The position numbers were made by a program, and so were the translations under genes. Below are positions 25,631 to 34,219 of a stretch of 64,000 bases of DNA, piece after piece. The DNA is from DASVRZ01 sp038228695 (lineage in GTDB: Bacteria > Verrucomicrobiota > Verrucomicrobiia > Chthoniobacterales > DASVRZ01): NCBI GenBank assembly GCA_038228695.1, contig JBBRPA010000014.1:5257-69256 (forward strand). The letters run 5' to 3'. Position 1 is the stretch's first letter. Each line of letters starts with the position of its first letter. The notes under the pieces were generated by a model. That model was not told the origin of the DNA. It saw only the letters and a list, made by a program, of their open reading frames with translations, and ran no database searches.

Positions 25631-25996
25631 CTAAAATTCGCCGCGAAAACTGCATCGGGCGGTCGGTGTCTCGAAGATAACTATTTCGCTCAAGCCGGGC
25701 AAATCCACTTCAATTTTTCGCCAGAACCAAGCGGCCATCACCTCGATGGTGGGATTTTCCAAGCCTTCGATTTCGTTCAGATACGAATGATCCAGTCGAT
25801 CAATCAGCGGTTTCATCGCCCCGGTGATTTTCGCGTGATCATAGATCCAGCCGATCTTGGGATCGACTTCCCCGGTCACGGAGACGGAGACTTTGAAACT
25901 GTGCCCGTGCATCAGCTTGCACTTGTGGCCATCCGGCGCGCTGGGAAGAGTTTGGGCGGCCTCAAAAGTGAAGTCTTTGGTCATGGTGGCTTTCAT
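25631..25996 (-). CDS. queD: 6-carboxy-5,6,7,8-tetrahydropterin synthase
   Basis: QueD converts dihydroneopterin triphosphate to carboxytetrahydropterin in queuosine and preQ0 synthesis. The 121-residue protein has the zinc histidines and catalytic Cys in GHKCKLMHGHSF, plus the YDHAKITGAMKPLIDRLDHSYLN region with a further catalytic His. It lies upstream of no other que gene on its own strand except queE, which is on the same strand 90 bases before it. Together they provide two consecutive steps. Confidence 0.92.
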   Translation of the reverse strand: MKATMTKDFTFEAAQTLPSAPDGHKCKLMHGHSFKVSVSVTGEVDPKIGWIYDHAKITGAMKPLIDRLDHSYLNEIEGLENPTIEVMAAWFWRKIEVDLPGLSEIVIFETPTARCSFRGEF

Positions 25997-26005
25997 AAAA
26001 TATTG

Positions 26006-26075
26006 TCCGCAGATTAAGCAGATTTCCGCAGATTAGAAGACGCCAATTTCAAAAAAATCTGCGTTAATCTGCGGA
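26006..26075. repeat. Inverted repeat between queE and queD
   Basis: tccgcagattaagcagattt (26006-26025) is mirrored by the reverse complement at 26055-26075 with a single inserted base. A third partial copy, tttccgcagatt, lies at 26023-26034. The element resembles the repeat between trpE and trpG in design and sequence (CNCAGATT...AATCTGNG), which supports one family of mobile or dispersed intergenic palindromes. Confidence 0.72.
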
Positions 26076-26086
26076 TTCTTCTTCTC

Positions 26087-26743
26087 TCAAACTCCCTGTT
26101 TCTTCGGGTCCCAGATGAATTTGTGCATTTGCAGTTGGAATCGCACACTTAATTTATCCTCCACCAACCAGTCAACAATCAGGCGCGGTTCGATCGCGGT
26201 GAAATTCGGCGAGAAGAGCACCGCGCAGATTTTGGTCAGACCAAACTTCTCCAACTGCGCGCAGGCCCATTCGTAATCCTCGCGCGACCCGATGACGAAT
26301 TTCACCTCGTCTCGCGAGTTGAGATGGGAAATGTTCGACCACAGATTACGGGCCGATTCGCCACTGTCGGGCGTTTTCAAATCCATGATCCGATGCACTC
26401 GTGGGTCGATTTTTGAAATGTCATGCGCGCCGCTCGTCTCGATCAGGACGGTCTTCCCGGCATCGCAAAGTGCCACCATCAACGGCAGCACATTTTTCTG
26501 CAAAAGCGGTTCGCCCCCGGTAATTTCGACGAGCGGACAATCCATCGCCAACACCTCGGCGATGATTTCTGAGAGCGGACGTTTGTCGCCTTTGTAAAAT
26601 GCATACGCCGTATCGCAGTAAGTGCAGCGCAAATCGCAGAACGTCAGCCGCACGAAAACGCAGCGCAATCCTGCCCAGGTGCTTTCGCCCTGGATAGATT
26701 GGTAGATTTCGTTAATCGTGAGGGTCGGTTGTTTCGAGTCCAT
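26087..26743 (-). CDS. queE: 7-carboxy-7-deazaguanine synthase (radical SAM)
   Basis: QueE rearranges carboxytetrahydropterin to 7-carboxy-7-deazaguanine. The 218-residue protein begins INEIYQSIQGESTWAGLRCVFVRLTFCDLRCTYCDT in pattern; the CxxxCxxC cluster is CDLRCTYC and the substrate-binding start IQGES is intact. TGGEPLLQ is the SAM-binding GGE motif. It pairs with queD downstream. Confidence 0.92.
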   Translation of the reverse strand: MDSKQPTLTINEIYQSIQGESTWAGLRCVFVRLTFCDLRCTYCDTAYAFYKGDKRPLSEIIAEVLAMDCPLVEITGGEPLLQKNVLPLMVALCDAGKTVLIETSGAHDISKIDPRVHRIMDLKTPDSGESARNLWSNISHLNSRDEVKFVIGSREDYEWACAQLEKFGLTKICAVLFSPNFTAIEPRLIVDWLVEDKLSVRFQLQMHKFIWDPKKQGV

Positions 26744-26859
26744 GCATTAGCCCGTCAAACTTTCCGGAGAATTCGCCTCCGAGAACAGCGGGAAGTCGGA
26801 TAACCCAGCGAACTGGCGATGTCAAACCCCGCCGGCTTTCCAAAACAAAGGCCTGTTCC

Positions 26860-27624
26860 CTATTTCGTGGTCAGGCCCCAGCGCCGATTAAGGAAACGCT
26901 CCCACGGACTAAAGATAATCTTGTCGGCAGCAAACCCGATGAAAATGATGACTAACATCAGGCCAACGACTTGGTCCATGGCGTGCAGTTCGCGACCGTA
27001 GTGGAGGAGATGGCCGAGCCCGAAGCCGCTCAGAATGGTGACGTAAATTTCTGCCGCCATGAGCGAGCGCCAAGCGAAAGCCCAGCCCTGTTTGGCTCCG
27101 CTGATGAGGTGTGGTAATGCGGCTGGAATCAGGACTTGAAAGAGCAGGTGCGGACCTTTCGATCCCATGGTCGCGGCCGCTTCTCGATAGAGTGGGGGAA
27201 TCTGCCGGATGCCGTGTTCTGTCGCGAGAATCACCGCCCAGACCGTGCCCATGACGACAATGAAAAGCATGGCGGATTCGGTTTGCCCGAACCAGAGCAG
27301 CGCGAGAGGCACCCAGCAGACGCTGGGCAAAGTTTGCAAGCCGAGCGCGACCACGCCGAGGGTGTCTCGAGCGAGCCGCGAATGGGCGATCAGCATGCCA
27401 AGCGGCAGCCCCACCGCCAGCCCGAGAAGGTAGCCCATGACGAGCCGCCGCAGGGTGACAAGCGACGCCTCCCAAAGCGTGCCATCGCGCACAGCGCTGA
27501 TCAAATATTCGCCCACTGCTGTCGGAGCGGGCAGAAGCAACTCGCTGTCCGCGTGGCGCGAGGCGTATTCCCAGCCTCCGAAAGCGACTGCAAAAATAAC
27601 TAGGACAAGGGCGAAATGTTTCAT
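26860..27624 (-). CDS. ABC transporter permease (NitT/TauT/SsuC type)
   Basis: This 254-residue inner-membrane protein has about six helices and the BPD_transp_1 EAA-loop signature (YREAAATMGSKGPHLLFQVLIPAALPHLISG). Family members import nitrate, sulfonates, taurine or thiamine precursors. Its start overlaps the stop of the ATPase gene by one base, so they form one unit with the binding protein and an Rrf2 regulator. Confidence 0.88.
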   Translation of the reverse strand: MKHFALVLVIFAVAFGGWEYASRHADSELLLPAPTAVGEYLISAVRDGTLWEASLVTLRRLVMGYLLGLAVGLPLGMLIAHSRLARDTLGVVALGLQTLPSVCWVPLALLWFGQTESAMLFIVVMGTVWAVILATEHGIRQIPPLYREAAATMGSKGPHLLFQVLIPAALPHLISGAKQGWAFAWRSLMAAEIYVTILSGFGLGHLLHYGRELHAMDQVVGLMLVIIFIGFAADKIIFSPWERFLNRRWGLTTK

Positions 27625-28418
27625 CAGGACTCGGCGAGGATGGTTTTTAAAGCAGCGGTGATTTCGCCAGCGGTTTGGGCGACCGCGACGTCATTGATAT
27701 CCCGGGGGCGCATGAGGGGAATGGAAAACTCGCGCCGGATGCGGCCTGGCCGTGGTGAGAACAGGATCACGCGATTTGCGAGGCAGACGGCTTCGCGGAC
27801 ATTGTGAGTGACGAAAAGAATTGTCTTTTTGCGCGCCTGATAGATTCGTTGCAAATCGCCGTAAAGTTGCTCACGCGTCATAGCATCGAGCGCGGCAAAA
27901 GGTTCGTCCATCAGGAGGACGCGCGGGTTGGGGGCGAGGGCGCGAGCGAGGGCGACGCGTTGTTTCATGCCGCCGCTGAGTTCATGGATATTAGCGTGCT
28001 CAAAGCCTCCGAGTCCGACTAGTTGGAGATAGTAAAGCGCCACCTCGCGACGCTCTTTGTTAGTCAGGTCGGGTTTTAATTTGAGGGAAAACATTACGTT
28101 ACCGAGAACGTCCAGCCATGGGAAAAGCGCGTGTTCCTGAAACATCATCGTGCGATCCCTGCCAGGCTGGGAAACCGTTTCGCCATCTACGAGGGCTGTC
28201 CCAGAGAAATCCAGATCCAGGCCGGCGATAATGCGCAGCAGGGTGCTTTTACCGCAGCCGCTCGGTCCGACCATGCAGACGAATTCACCGTCGGCCAGCG
28301 ACAGGTCGATGTCGCTCAATGCGTTCACCGAACCTCGGGAGGTGGTGAACGTTTTGTTGACTTGGAGAAGGGAGATTTTCGGAGGTGCGGCACTTGCCGT
28401 GGGCTGAGTGGTATCCAT
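27624..28418 (-). CDS. ABC transporter ATP-binding protein (NitT/TauT/SsuB type)
   Basis: The 264-residue ATPase shows Walker A GPSGCGKSTLLRIIAGLD, the Q-loop MFQEHALFPWL, the signature ELSGGMKQRVALARALA, Walker B VLLMDEPFAALD and the H-loop FVTHNVREAV. It couples to the downstream permease (one-base overlap) and follows the substrate-binding protein by 12 bases. Similarity is to SsuB/TauB; the exact substrate is unproven. Confidence 0.92.
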   Translation of the reverse strand: MDTTQPTASAAPPKISLLQVNKTFTTSRGSVNALSDIDLSLADGEFVCMVGPSGCGKSTLLRIIAGLDLDFSGTALVDGETVSQPGRDRTMMFQEHALFPWLDVLGNVMFSLKLKPDLTNKERREVALYYLQLVGLGGFEHANIHELSGGMKQRVALARALAPNPRVLLMDEPFAALDAMTREQLYGDLQRIYQARKKTILFVTHNVREAVCLANRVILFSPRPGRIRREFSIPLMRPRDINDVAVAQTAGEITAALKTILAES

Positions 28419-28430
28419 CGCGAAACGCGT

Positions 28431-29399
28431 TCAGGGTTTGGAGAAAAGCTGCGTCAGATCCGCTTCACCAGGCAGTAGCCCGACCGAACGAGCGTCTCTC
28501 ATCGCCGACTCGAAATCCGTTTTTTCTAGAGCGGTGGTAAACTTCAGGCGCGGCCAAGCGTGGTCGTAGAGCGCAGACGGAATTTCCTTGCCGGTCAATT
28601 TTTTAAGGGCGGCGGTGATCCCGGTTTTGGCGTAATCCGGCTCGGCTGTGATGCGTGCGGTCAGCGTCTCGTGAGCGGCGACAAATTTTCGAAGGAGCGG
28701 TGCTTTGGCGGTAAGGGCCTTCGCGCTGGTGGCGAGCAGGGTGATGAAGGTGTTGTCCTGCACCAGCACCGGCTCTGCGCCTGCTTCCATTTCCAGACGT
28801 GACACCCACGGTTCCACGGTCCAGACCGCATCCAGTTCCTTGCGTTTGAAAAGATCGAGCTGGTCGGGGTTGGGCGTGGGAATAATGAAGGCGTCGCCGC
28901 CGGTGAGTTTAATTTTTAAGCCACCGTTTTGGAGCCAGGCGCGGGCGGCGACGTCTTGGGTGTTACCGAGTTGGGGTGTGGCGATTTTTTTGCCCCGGAA
29001 ATCGTTTGGCGTTCTCAAACCGCTACCTGCGTGAACCACCAGCGCGACGCCGCCGCGTGCGGCACCGGAGAGAACCCGGATCTCGCGCCCTTTACTGCGG
29101 ATATAGCCGTTGATGACCGGATTGGGACCGACATAGGTCGCATCGATCGTTCCGGCAAGGAGTGCCTCGACGGCGCTTGGGCCGGCATTAAAAGGATACC
29201 ATTCGATCTTCGCGCCGGTGGCAGTTTCAAACGGCGCAGCGGCTCCCCGAGTTTGGGTTTCATAATAGCCGATCAATCCCTGCGCGTGGGTGATGTTAGG
29301 AAAAAATCCGATACGCAAAACCGGCGCTGCGTTCTGTGCGTAGCCCTGCGTGATGGTGGCCAGCAAGATGAAAGCGGCGACGAGGAGAAATGGCTTCAT
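28431..29399 (-). CDS. ABC transporter substrate-binding protein (NMT1/SsuA-like)
   Basis: The 322-residue periplasmic protein has a signal peptide (MKPFLLVAAFILLATITQGYAQ). It has the NMT1/TauA fold signature: LRIGFFPNITHAQGLIGYYE, AIDATYVGPNPVINGY-like, and GKKIATPQLGNTQDVAARAWL. Such proteins bind sulfonates, nitrate or related anions. Its start overlaps the Rrf2 regulator stop by four bases. Sulfur regulation by that regulator would favour a sulfonate. Confidence 0.85.
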   Translation of the reverse strand: MKPFLLVAAFILLATITQGYAQNAAPVLRIGFFPNITHAQGLIGYYETQTRGAAAPFETATGAKIEWYPFNAGPSAVEALLAGTIDATYVGPNPVINGYIRSKGREIRVLSGAARGGVALVVHAGSGLRTPNDFRGKKIATPQLGNTQDVAARAWLQNGGLKIKLTGGDAFIIPTPNPDQLDLFKRKELDAVWTVEPWVSRLEMEAGAEPVLVQDNTFITLLATSAKALTAKAPLLRKFVAAHETLTARITAEPDYAKTGITAALKKLTGKEIPSALYDHAWPRLKFTTALEKTDFESAMRDARSVGLLPGEADLTQLFSKP

Positions 29400-29965
29400 G
29401 GTTTCGGTTTTTTGGAGGTAGTTTTTGGTTCGACGTGAAAATGCTTTTCAAGAGCCGGAACTGGCTTGGTTCGCTGATGGATGGGTAAATGGCGGATGAG
29501 CTCAACAACCGGCGGTAGCAACCCATCGCGACGAAGATGCTGCAGGGTGACTTCTGAAAGATGCTGGAGCGTGTATCGGTCGAGAACGTTGGAAATGGCG
29601 TTGCGAACATCCATCATGACGAGGCGCAGGCCGCAATGTTCCTCATCCGGGCAGGTGCAACGTCCATACGCAGTCACGCTGGCGCAACTGATCGGAGCGA
29701 GGGGGCCATCGATGTGGCGCACTAATTCTCCAATGACAATTTCGTTGGCCGGTTTGGCCAAGGAGTAGCCTCCATACTTACCTCGGGCGGCGGTCAAAAA
29801 GCCTGCTTGTCTTAAATCGGCGAGAATTTGCTCCAGAAAAGTGGCAGGGATGCGCTGCGCCTCGGCCAAGGCGGTCAAAGGCACGAGTGGACGATCCAAT
29901 GCATGGGCCATCGTTAAATCCAAGAGGGCTCGGAGCCCGTATTCGCCTCGTTTTGAAAGCTTCAT
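29396..29965 (-). CDS. Rrf2-family transcriptional regulator
   Basis: The 189-residue protein opens with MKLSKRGEYGLRALLDLT, the Rrf2 helix-turn-helix start. It carries cysteines in CASVTAYGRCTCPDEEHC, placed like the [2Fe-2S] ligands of IscR and relatives, although four cysteines with tight spacing differ from IscR. A basic C-terminal tail follows. It is first in a four-gene leftward unit and overlaps the binding-protein gene, so it probably controls the transporter in response to cysteine, sulfur or redox state. Confidence 0.88.
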   Translation of the reverse strand: MKLSKRGEYGLRALLDLTMAHALDRPLVPLTALAEAQRIPATFLEQILADLRQAGFLTAARGKYGGYSLAKPANEIVIGELVRHIDGPLAPISCASVTAYGRCTCPDEEHCGLRLVMMDVRNAISNVLDRYTLQHLSEVTLQHLRRDGLLPPVVELIRHLPIHQRTKPVPALEKHFHVEPKTTSKKPKP

Positions 29966-30118
29966 TTAATCCTGACTAGAATAGTTAAGATAAGATTACT
30001 CGGTTATCAACCCGTTTCTGAAAACAATTTTTGTCGCGCATTTCGCCCATCTGCGGATTTATTTTACAGACTTCCTAATAAAACGGAGCTGAAGCGCGTT
30101 TCTTTGGCGACCCCACCC

Positions 30119-30649
30119 ATGTCAACCGCAGCCACTATCGAATCCACCCTTGCCCGTTACGAGCGACCCCTCATCCAATATGCCCTCGGCTTAACTTCGG
30201 GTGATCTCGCCCAGGCCCGGGACATTGTGCAGGACACGTTTTTGCGACTGGTTCGTGAAGTCGCCCCGCCCGCGGGCGATCATTTGGGGCCGTGGCTATT
30301 CACCGTTTGCCGCAACCGCGCCCACGATCATCACCGCAAAGCGAAACGCATCGTCTATATGGAAAAATCCGATCTCGAAGATTCTCCCTCTGCGAACACC
30401 CCTGCGCCGTCCGACGCCCTCGAACAACGTGAAACCGCGCTTGAACTCGCCCGTTATCTCGAGCGACTCCCCGAAAACCAGCGCGAAGTCATCCGCCTCA
30501 AATTCCAACTCGACCTCAGCTACAAAGAGATCGCCGACATCACCTCGCTGAGCGTGGGCAACGTCGGATTTCTTCTCCACACCGGACTGCGCAAACTGCG
30601 CGAATACCTTTCGGAAAACGAAACTTTTAACCTCAGGAAAGCTAGCTAA
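30119..30649 (+). CDS. ECF-type RNA polymerase sigma factor
   Basis: The 176-residue protein has region 2 (DLAQARDIVQDTFLRLVREV...LGPWLFTVCRNRAHDHHRKAKR) and region 4 (YLERLPENQREVIRLKFQLDLSYKEIADITSLSVGNVGFLLHTGLRKLREYL). ATG at 30119 is preferred; a TTG at 30104 is in frame. It lies 15 bases upstream of a VWA protein whose N-terminus resembles an anti-sigma region, so the two probably form a sigma/regulator pair. Confidence 0.9.
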   Translation: MSTAATIESTLARYERPLIQYALGLTSGDLAQARDIVQDTFLRLVREVAPPAGDHLGPWLFTVCRNRAHDHHRKAKRIVYMEKSDLEDSPSANTPAPSDALEQRETALELARYLERLPENQREVIRLKFQLDLSYKEIADITSLSVGNVGFLLHTGLRKLREYLSENETFNLRKAS

Positions 30650-30664
30650 CCCATTTCCAATTCT

Positions 30665-32848
30665 ATGAACCTCGACGACCCCAAACTCACGGCTTACGCC
30701 CTCGGCGAACTCACCGATCCGGCAGACATCGCCGAAGTCGAAACCTGGCTCGCAACCAACGCTGAAGGCCGCACCTACGTTACCGATACCCAGAAAATGG
30801 CTGCGTTGCTTGGTGAGGTTCTGCATTCAGGGGAAGCTCCCGGCCTTACTGATGCGCAACGCGCCGCGTTGCTGAATCGGACTTATGAGACCAATAGGAC
30901 TGATGACTCCGATGACTCCTATAAGTCCCAAAAAATCCGCCGTCCGTGGTCGATCATTGCCTTGACCGCGCTGGCCGCGTGCCTTGCCGCCGCGCCGTTA
31001 TTGCCGTGGACCGAGCTCCTCCGCCTCCGCAACAGCTCCGCCCCGACTATGGCGATTAGTGAAAAGCCCATGACGCTAACTATGCCCGAAGATCTCTCCG
31101 GTAGGGTAGGCGTCTCACCTGTGACGCCGGCTGTGTTGCAAGACGAAGTGGCGACGTTGGGTTTGGACAAGAAAAGCAACACTGTTGCGGGCGCAAGTCG
31201 TTTAGCGAAAGCCGAATCCACACCCGTAGGAATGACTTTGGAACGAAGGAACGAAATGGCCGGGCTTACTACTAATTGGGCCATGAACAAGCAAACCGCT
31301 GGTGAAAGTGACGGCAGAACACGTTCGCCCAAGGCTAAAGCTGCTGCACCGCTTGCCGAAAGCCAACCTCAGATCATTGGCGGCTTTTTCGAATCCACCG
31401 CTCGTGTCGACAAAGAAGGCTTCAACACCGAAGCCTACGACTCGATCACCGAGAACGACTTTCTCGCCGCTCGGGACAACCCACTTTCCACTTTCTCCAT
31501 CGACGTGGACACGGCTAGTTATGCGAATGTCCGCCGGATGTTGAATGATGGGCAACTTCCTCCCAAGGGTGCCGTGCGCATCGAGGAAATGCTCAATTAT
31601 TTCACTTACGACTACGCCAAACCCGAGGGCGGAGCCCCGTTTTCGACTAACCTCGAAGTCGCGACCTGCCCTTGGCAACCAGAGCACCGGCTGGTTCGCA
31701 TTGGATTGAAGGGCAAAGAGATTCCCGTGGCGGAACGCAAGGCGGCAAATCTCGTTTTCCTGATCGATGTTTCTGGCTCGATGGATGAACCAAACAAACT
31801 CCCGCTGCTCAAACAAAGCCTCCGCTTGTTAGTCGATCAACTCGGAGAAAACGACCGCGTCGCACTAACGGTTTATGCGGGCAGCTCTGGTCTGGTGCTC
31901 CCATCGACTGCTAACAAAGACGCCATTCGTGAGGCTCTCGACAACCTTAAGGCTGGCGGCAGCACGAATGGCGCATCGGGCATCCAACTCGCCTACGAAC
32001 AAGCGGTTGCCAATTTCCAAAAGGACGGCGTCAACCGCGTAGTCCTCGCCACCGACGGCGATTTCAACGTCGGCGTGACGAATCAAAGTGACCTCAACGA
32101 TCTCATCACGGAGAAAGCCAAGTCTGGCGTCTTCCTCAGCGTGCTCGGATTCGGCACGGGTAACATCAAGGACTCCACGATGGAAAAACTCGCCGACCAA
32201 GGCAACGGGAACTACGCCTACATCGACAGCCTCCGCGAAGGTAAAAAAGTGTTAGTCGAACAAATGGGCGGCACACTGGTAACCATCGCGAAGGACGTAA
32301 AAATCCAAGTCGAGTTTAACCCTGCGGTGGTTAGCAACTATCGGCTCATCGGCTACGAAAATCGCGCGCTTAAGAAAGAGGATTTTGCCGATGACAAAAA
32401 AGACGCTGGCGAAATTGGCGCCGGGCATACCGTCACCGCGCTTTACGAAGTCGTGATGGTGGGTAGCATGTCCAAGGAAGTTCACGCCGAGCCGCTGAAA
32501 TACTCCAGCAACGCCTTGAAACAAGCTCCCTCTTTGCCCAGTGGCGAAATGCTCACTGTTAAACTCCGCTACAAAGAACCCACTGGCGACGTTAGCAAGT
32601 TGCTGGAGTTTCCGCTCACCGACGATCATAAAAAGCTGGACGCCGCCAGCAAGGACTTCCAATTTGCGAGCGCGGTGGCCGAGTTTGGACAGCTTCTTCG
32701 CAAGTCGGAGCACACCGGCGGCGCAAGTTGGGACAGCTTGATCGCTCGTGCTGCGGACGCCAAGGGGAGCGATAAAACCGGCTACCGCGCCGAGTTCATC
32801 GAGTTGGCGAAAAAAGCCCGCGACCTCAGCAAGCGCAACGACTCCTAA
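30665..32848 (+). CDS. YfbK-type von Willebrand factor A protein with N-terminal anti-sigma-like region
   Basis: The 727-residue protein starts with a short cytosolic segment (MNLDDPKLTAYALGELTDPAD), as in zinc-less anti-sigma or FecR-like N-termini. One transmembrane helix follows (about residues 95-115). The YfbK N-terminal domain comes next (YDSITENDFLAARDNPLSTFSIDVDTASYANVRRML), then a VWA domain with MIDAS DVSGS (about 370-540) and a DUF3520-like C-terminus. Most of it would lie in the periplasm. Adjacency to the ECF sigma gene suggests a signal-transducing role. Confidence 0.85.
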   Translation: MNLDDPKLTAYALGELTDPADIAEVETWLATNAEGRTYVTDTQKMAALLGEVLHSGEAPGLTDAQRAALLNRTYETNRTDDSDDSYKSQKIRRPWSIIALTALAACLAAAPLLPWTELLRLRNSSAPTMAISEKPMTLTMPEDLSGRVGVSPVTPAVLQDEVATLGLDKKSNTVAGASRLAKAESTPVGMTLERRNEMAGLTTNWAMNKQTAGESDGRTRSPKAKAAAPLAESQPQIIGGFFESTARVDKEGFNTEAYDSITENDFLAARDNPLSTFSIDVDTASYANVRRMLNDGQLPPKGAVRIEEMLNYFTYDYAKPEGGAPFSTNLEVATCPWQPEHRLVRIGLKGKEIPVAERKAANLVFLIDVSGSMDEPNKLPLLKQSLRLLVDQLGENDRVALTVYAGSSGLVLPSTANKDAIREALDNLKAGGSTNGASGIQLAYEQAVANFQKDGVNRVVLATDGDFNVGVTNQSDLNDLITEKAKSGVFLSVLGFGTGNIKDSTMEKLADQGNGNYAYIDSLREGKKVLVEQMGGTLVTIAKDVKIQVEFNPAVVSNYRLIGYENRALKKEDFADDKKDAGEIGAGHTVTALYEVVMVGSMSKEVHAEPLKYSSNALKQAPSLPSGEMLTVKLRYKEPTGDVSKLLEFPLTDDHKKLDAASKDFQFASAVAEFGQLLRKSEHTGGASWDSLIARAADAKGSDKTGYRAEFIELAKKARDLSKRNDS

Positions 32849-32950
32849 GTCAGCGCGATGCACCTTCTTGTCCCCTCGGTTAGAAATTGCATCTGAGCCA
32901 ATTCGCGGGGATATTAGGTGCCGGTGAGCGTCACCCGCAAATCCCCAGCG

Positions 32951-34213
32951 ATGTTTTCCTCCGATGTTCTTCTTGATTCCGCAATGGGCTTCGGCTTGGC
33001 CGCAGCCATCGGATTTTTGATTGGCCGCACCCGTGAGGACGATCCGGCGGAGGATGGTCTCACAAAGGGGCGTAAGCCCGGCATCCGCGATTTTATCATT
33101 ATCGCGTGGTCCGGTGGTTTGGCTGCGCTCTTGCAAAACTCTTTGCTGACGGTCGCGCTCCTCGTGACAATTGCAGCGTTATTACTTGGCTTTCGCTGGC
33201 AGCAACCCAGAAGGAATGGTGTCACTTCCGAACTGGCGGCGCTGGCCACGTTCGTTCTCGGGCTTGCTTGTCTTTCCCATTTGCGGGAGTTCGCCGCCGC
33301 CATTGGCATCGCCCTCGCGGTGCTACTAAACGCTAAGAAGCAACTCCATGCCTTTGCGTTGCAGACAATCTCCGAGCGGGAATTTACCGACACCTTGAAA
33401 TTTCTCGCGCTGATTTTTGTGATCTATCCGATTCTCCCGTCGGGTGCATTCGGTTCGCACAACGAACTCGAGCCGCGCAAAATTTGGCTTTTTGTCATCG
33501 TTCTCTCCAGCGTCTCTTACTTTGGCTATTTTCTAACCAAATTTGCGGGTCCCCGGCTCGGAATGACGTTCTCCGCCTTGCTTGGCGGACTGGCTTCGAC
33601 GACCGCTTACACCGGGGGAATTTCACGCGCGGTGGCAGAGGTTCCGTCTAGCGCGGCGGCGATGGCGCGAGCCGTGGTGCTAGCTAATTCAATCCAGTAT
33701 CCACGACTGTTCTTTATCCTGCTTGTTCTCGCTCCCACCCTCGCGCTGGAGTCGGCGGGTTTTTTGAGTGCAATGTTTCTGGCAGGTTTGTTAGCAGCGT
33801 TACTTACTTCCGGGGAAAAATTCGGGACGCCTGCCGGGAACGGACTGGCGGTATTGAAAAATCCCTTCTCGCTTCGTCCGGCTTTAGAGTTTGGCGTGGT
33901 CTTTATGTTAGTGCTGGGGCTGTCGCGTTATATTCAGGCCGTCGCTGGGCACCAAGTGCAAATGGTCGCCTCGTTCATCGGAGGCCTCGTCGATGTCGAT
34001 GCGGTTTCGCTGACCCAAGCTGATGCGGTTCGAAGCGGTCAGTTGTCGCCTCGGCCGGCTCTCTGGGGAATTTATTTTGCGACAGCAGGGAACGCTTTTT
34101 TCAAGATGACGCTCGCGGCGATGAGCCGACAACCGGGATTTTTCCTGCGCGTGGCGGCAGGTTTTGTTCTCATGCTAGCGGCAGGATTAGCAGTGCTTTT
34201 GCTCATCTCGTGA
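32951..34213 (+). CDS. MgtC/SapB N-terminal plus DUF4010 membrane protein
   Basis: The 420-residue polytopic protein has an N-terminal MgtC-like segment (GFGLAAAIGFLIGRTRE...IIIAWSGGLAALLQN) and a DUF4010 C-terminal region with about eight helices (LGGLASTTAYTGGISRAVAEV, ASFIGGLVDVDAVSLT). ATG at 32951 is chosen; a GTG at 32918 is also in frame. Function is unknown; MgtC relatives affect Mg2+ stress. It is convergent with the GT-C-like gene, with six bases between stops. Confidence 0.82.
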   Translation: MFSSDVLLDSAMGFGLAAAIGFLIGRTREDDPAEDGLTKGRKPGIRDFIIIAWSGGLAALLQNSLLTVALLVTIAALLLGFRWQQPRRNGVTSELAALATFVLGLACLSHLREFAAAIGIALAVLLNAKKQLHAFALQTISEREFTDTLKFLALIFVIYPILPSGAFGSHNELEPRKIWLFVIVLSSVSYFGYFLTKFAGPRLGMTFSALLGGLASTTAYTGGISRAVAEVPSSAAAMARAVVLANSIQYPRLFFILLVLAPTLALESAGFLSAMFLAGLLAALLTSGEKFGTPAGNGLAVLKNPFSLRPALEFGVVFMLVLGLSRYIQAVAGHQVQMVASFIGGLVDVDAVSLTQADAVRSGQLSPRPALWGIYFATAGNAFFKMTLAAMSRQPGFFLRVAAGFVLMLAAGLAVLLLIS

Positions 34214-34219
34214 GCGCGC

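Noticed and set aside
29966..30118. Rrf2 binding site in the divergent region
   Set aside because: A few AT-rich imperfect repeats around ctagaatagtt are visible, but no symmetric element strong enough to call.
32252..33136. Leftward ORF (294 codons) spanning the VWA-DUF4010 gap
   Set aside because: Antisense to two well-supported genes and no recognisable family.
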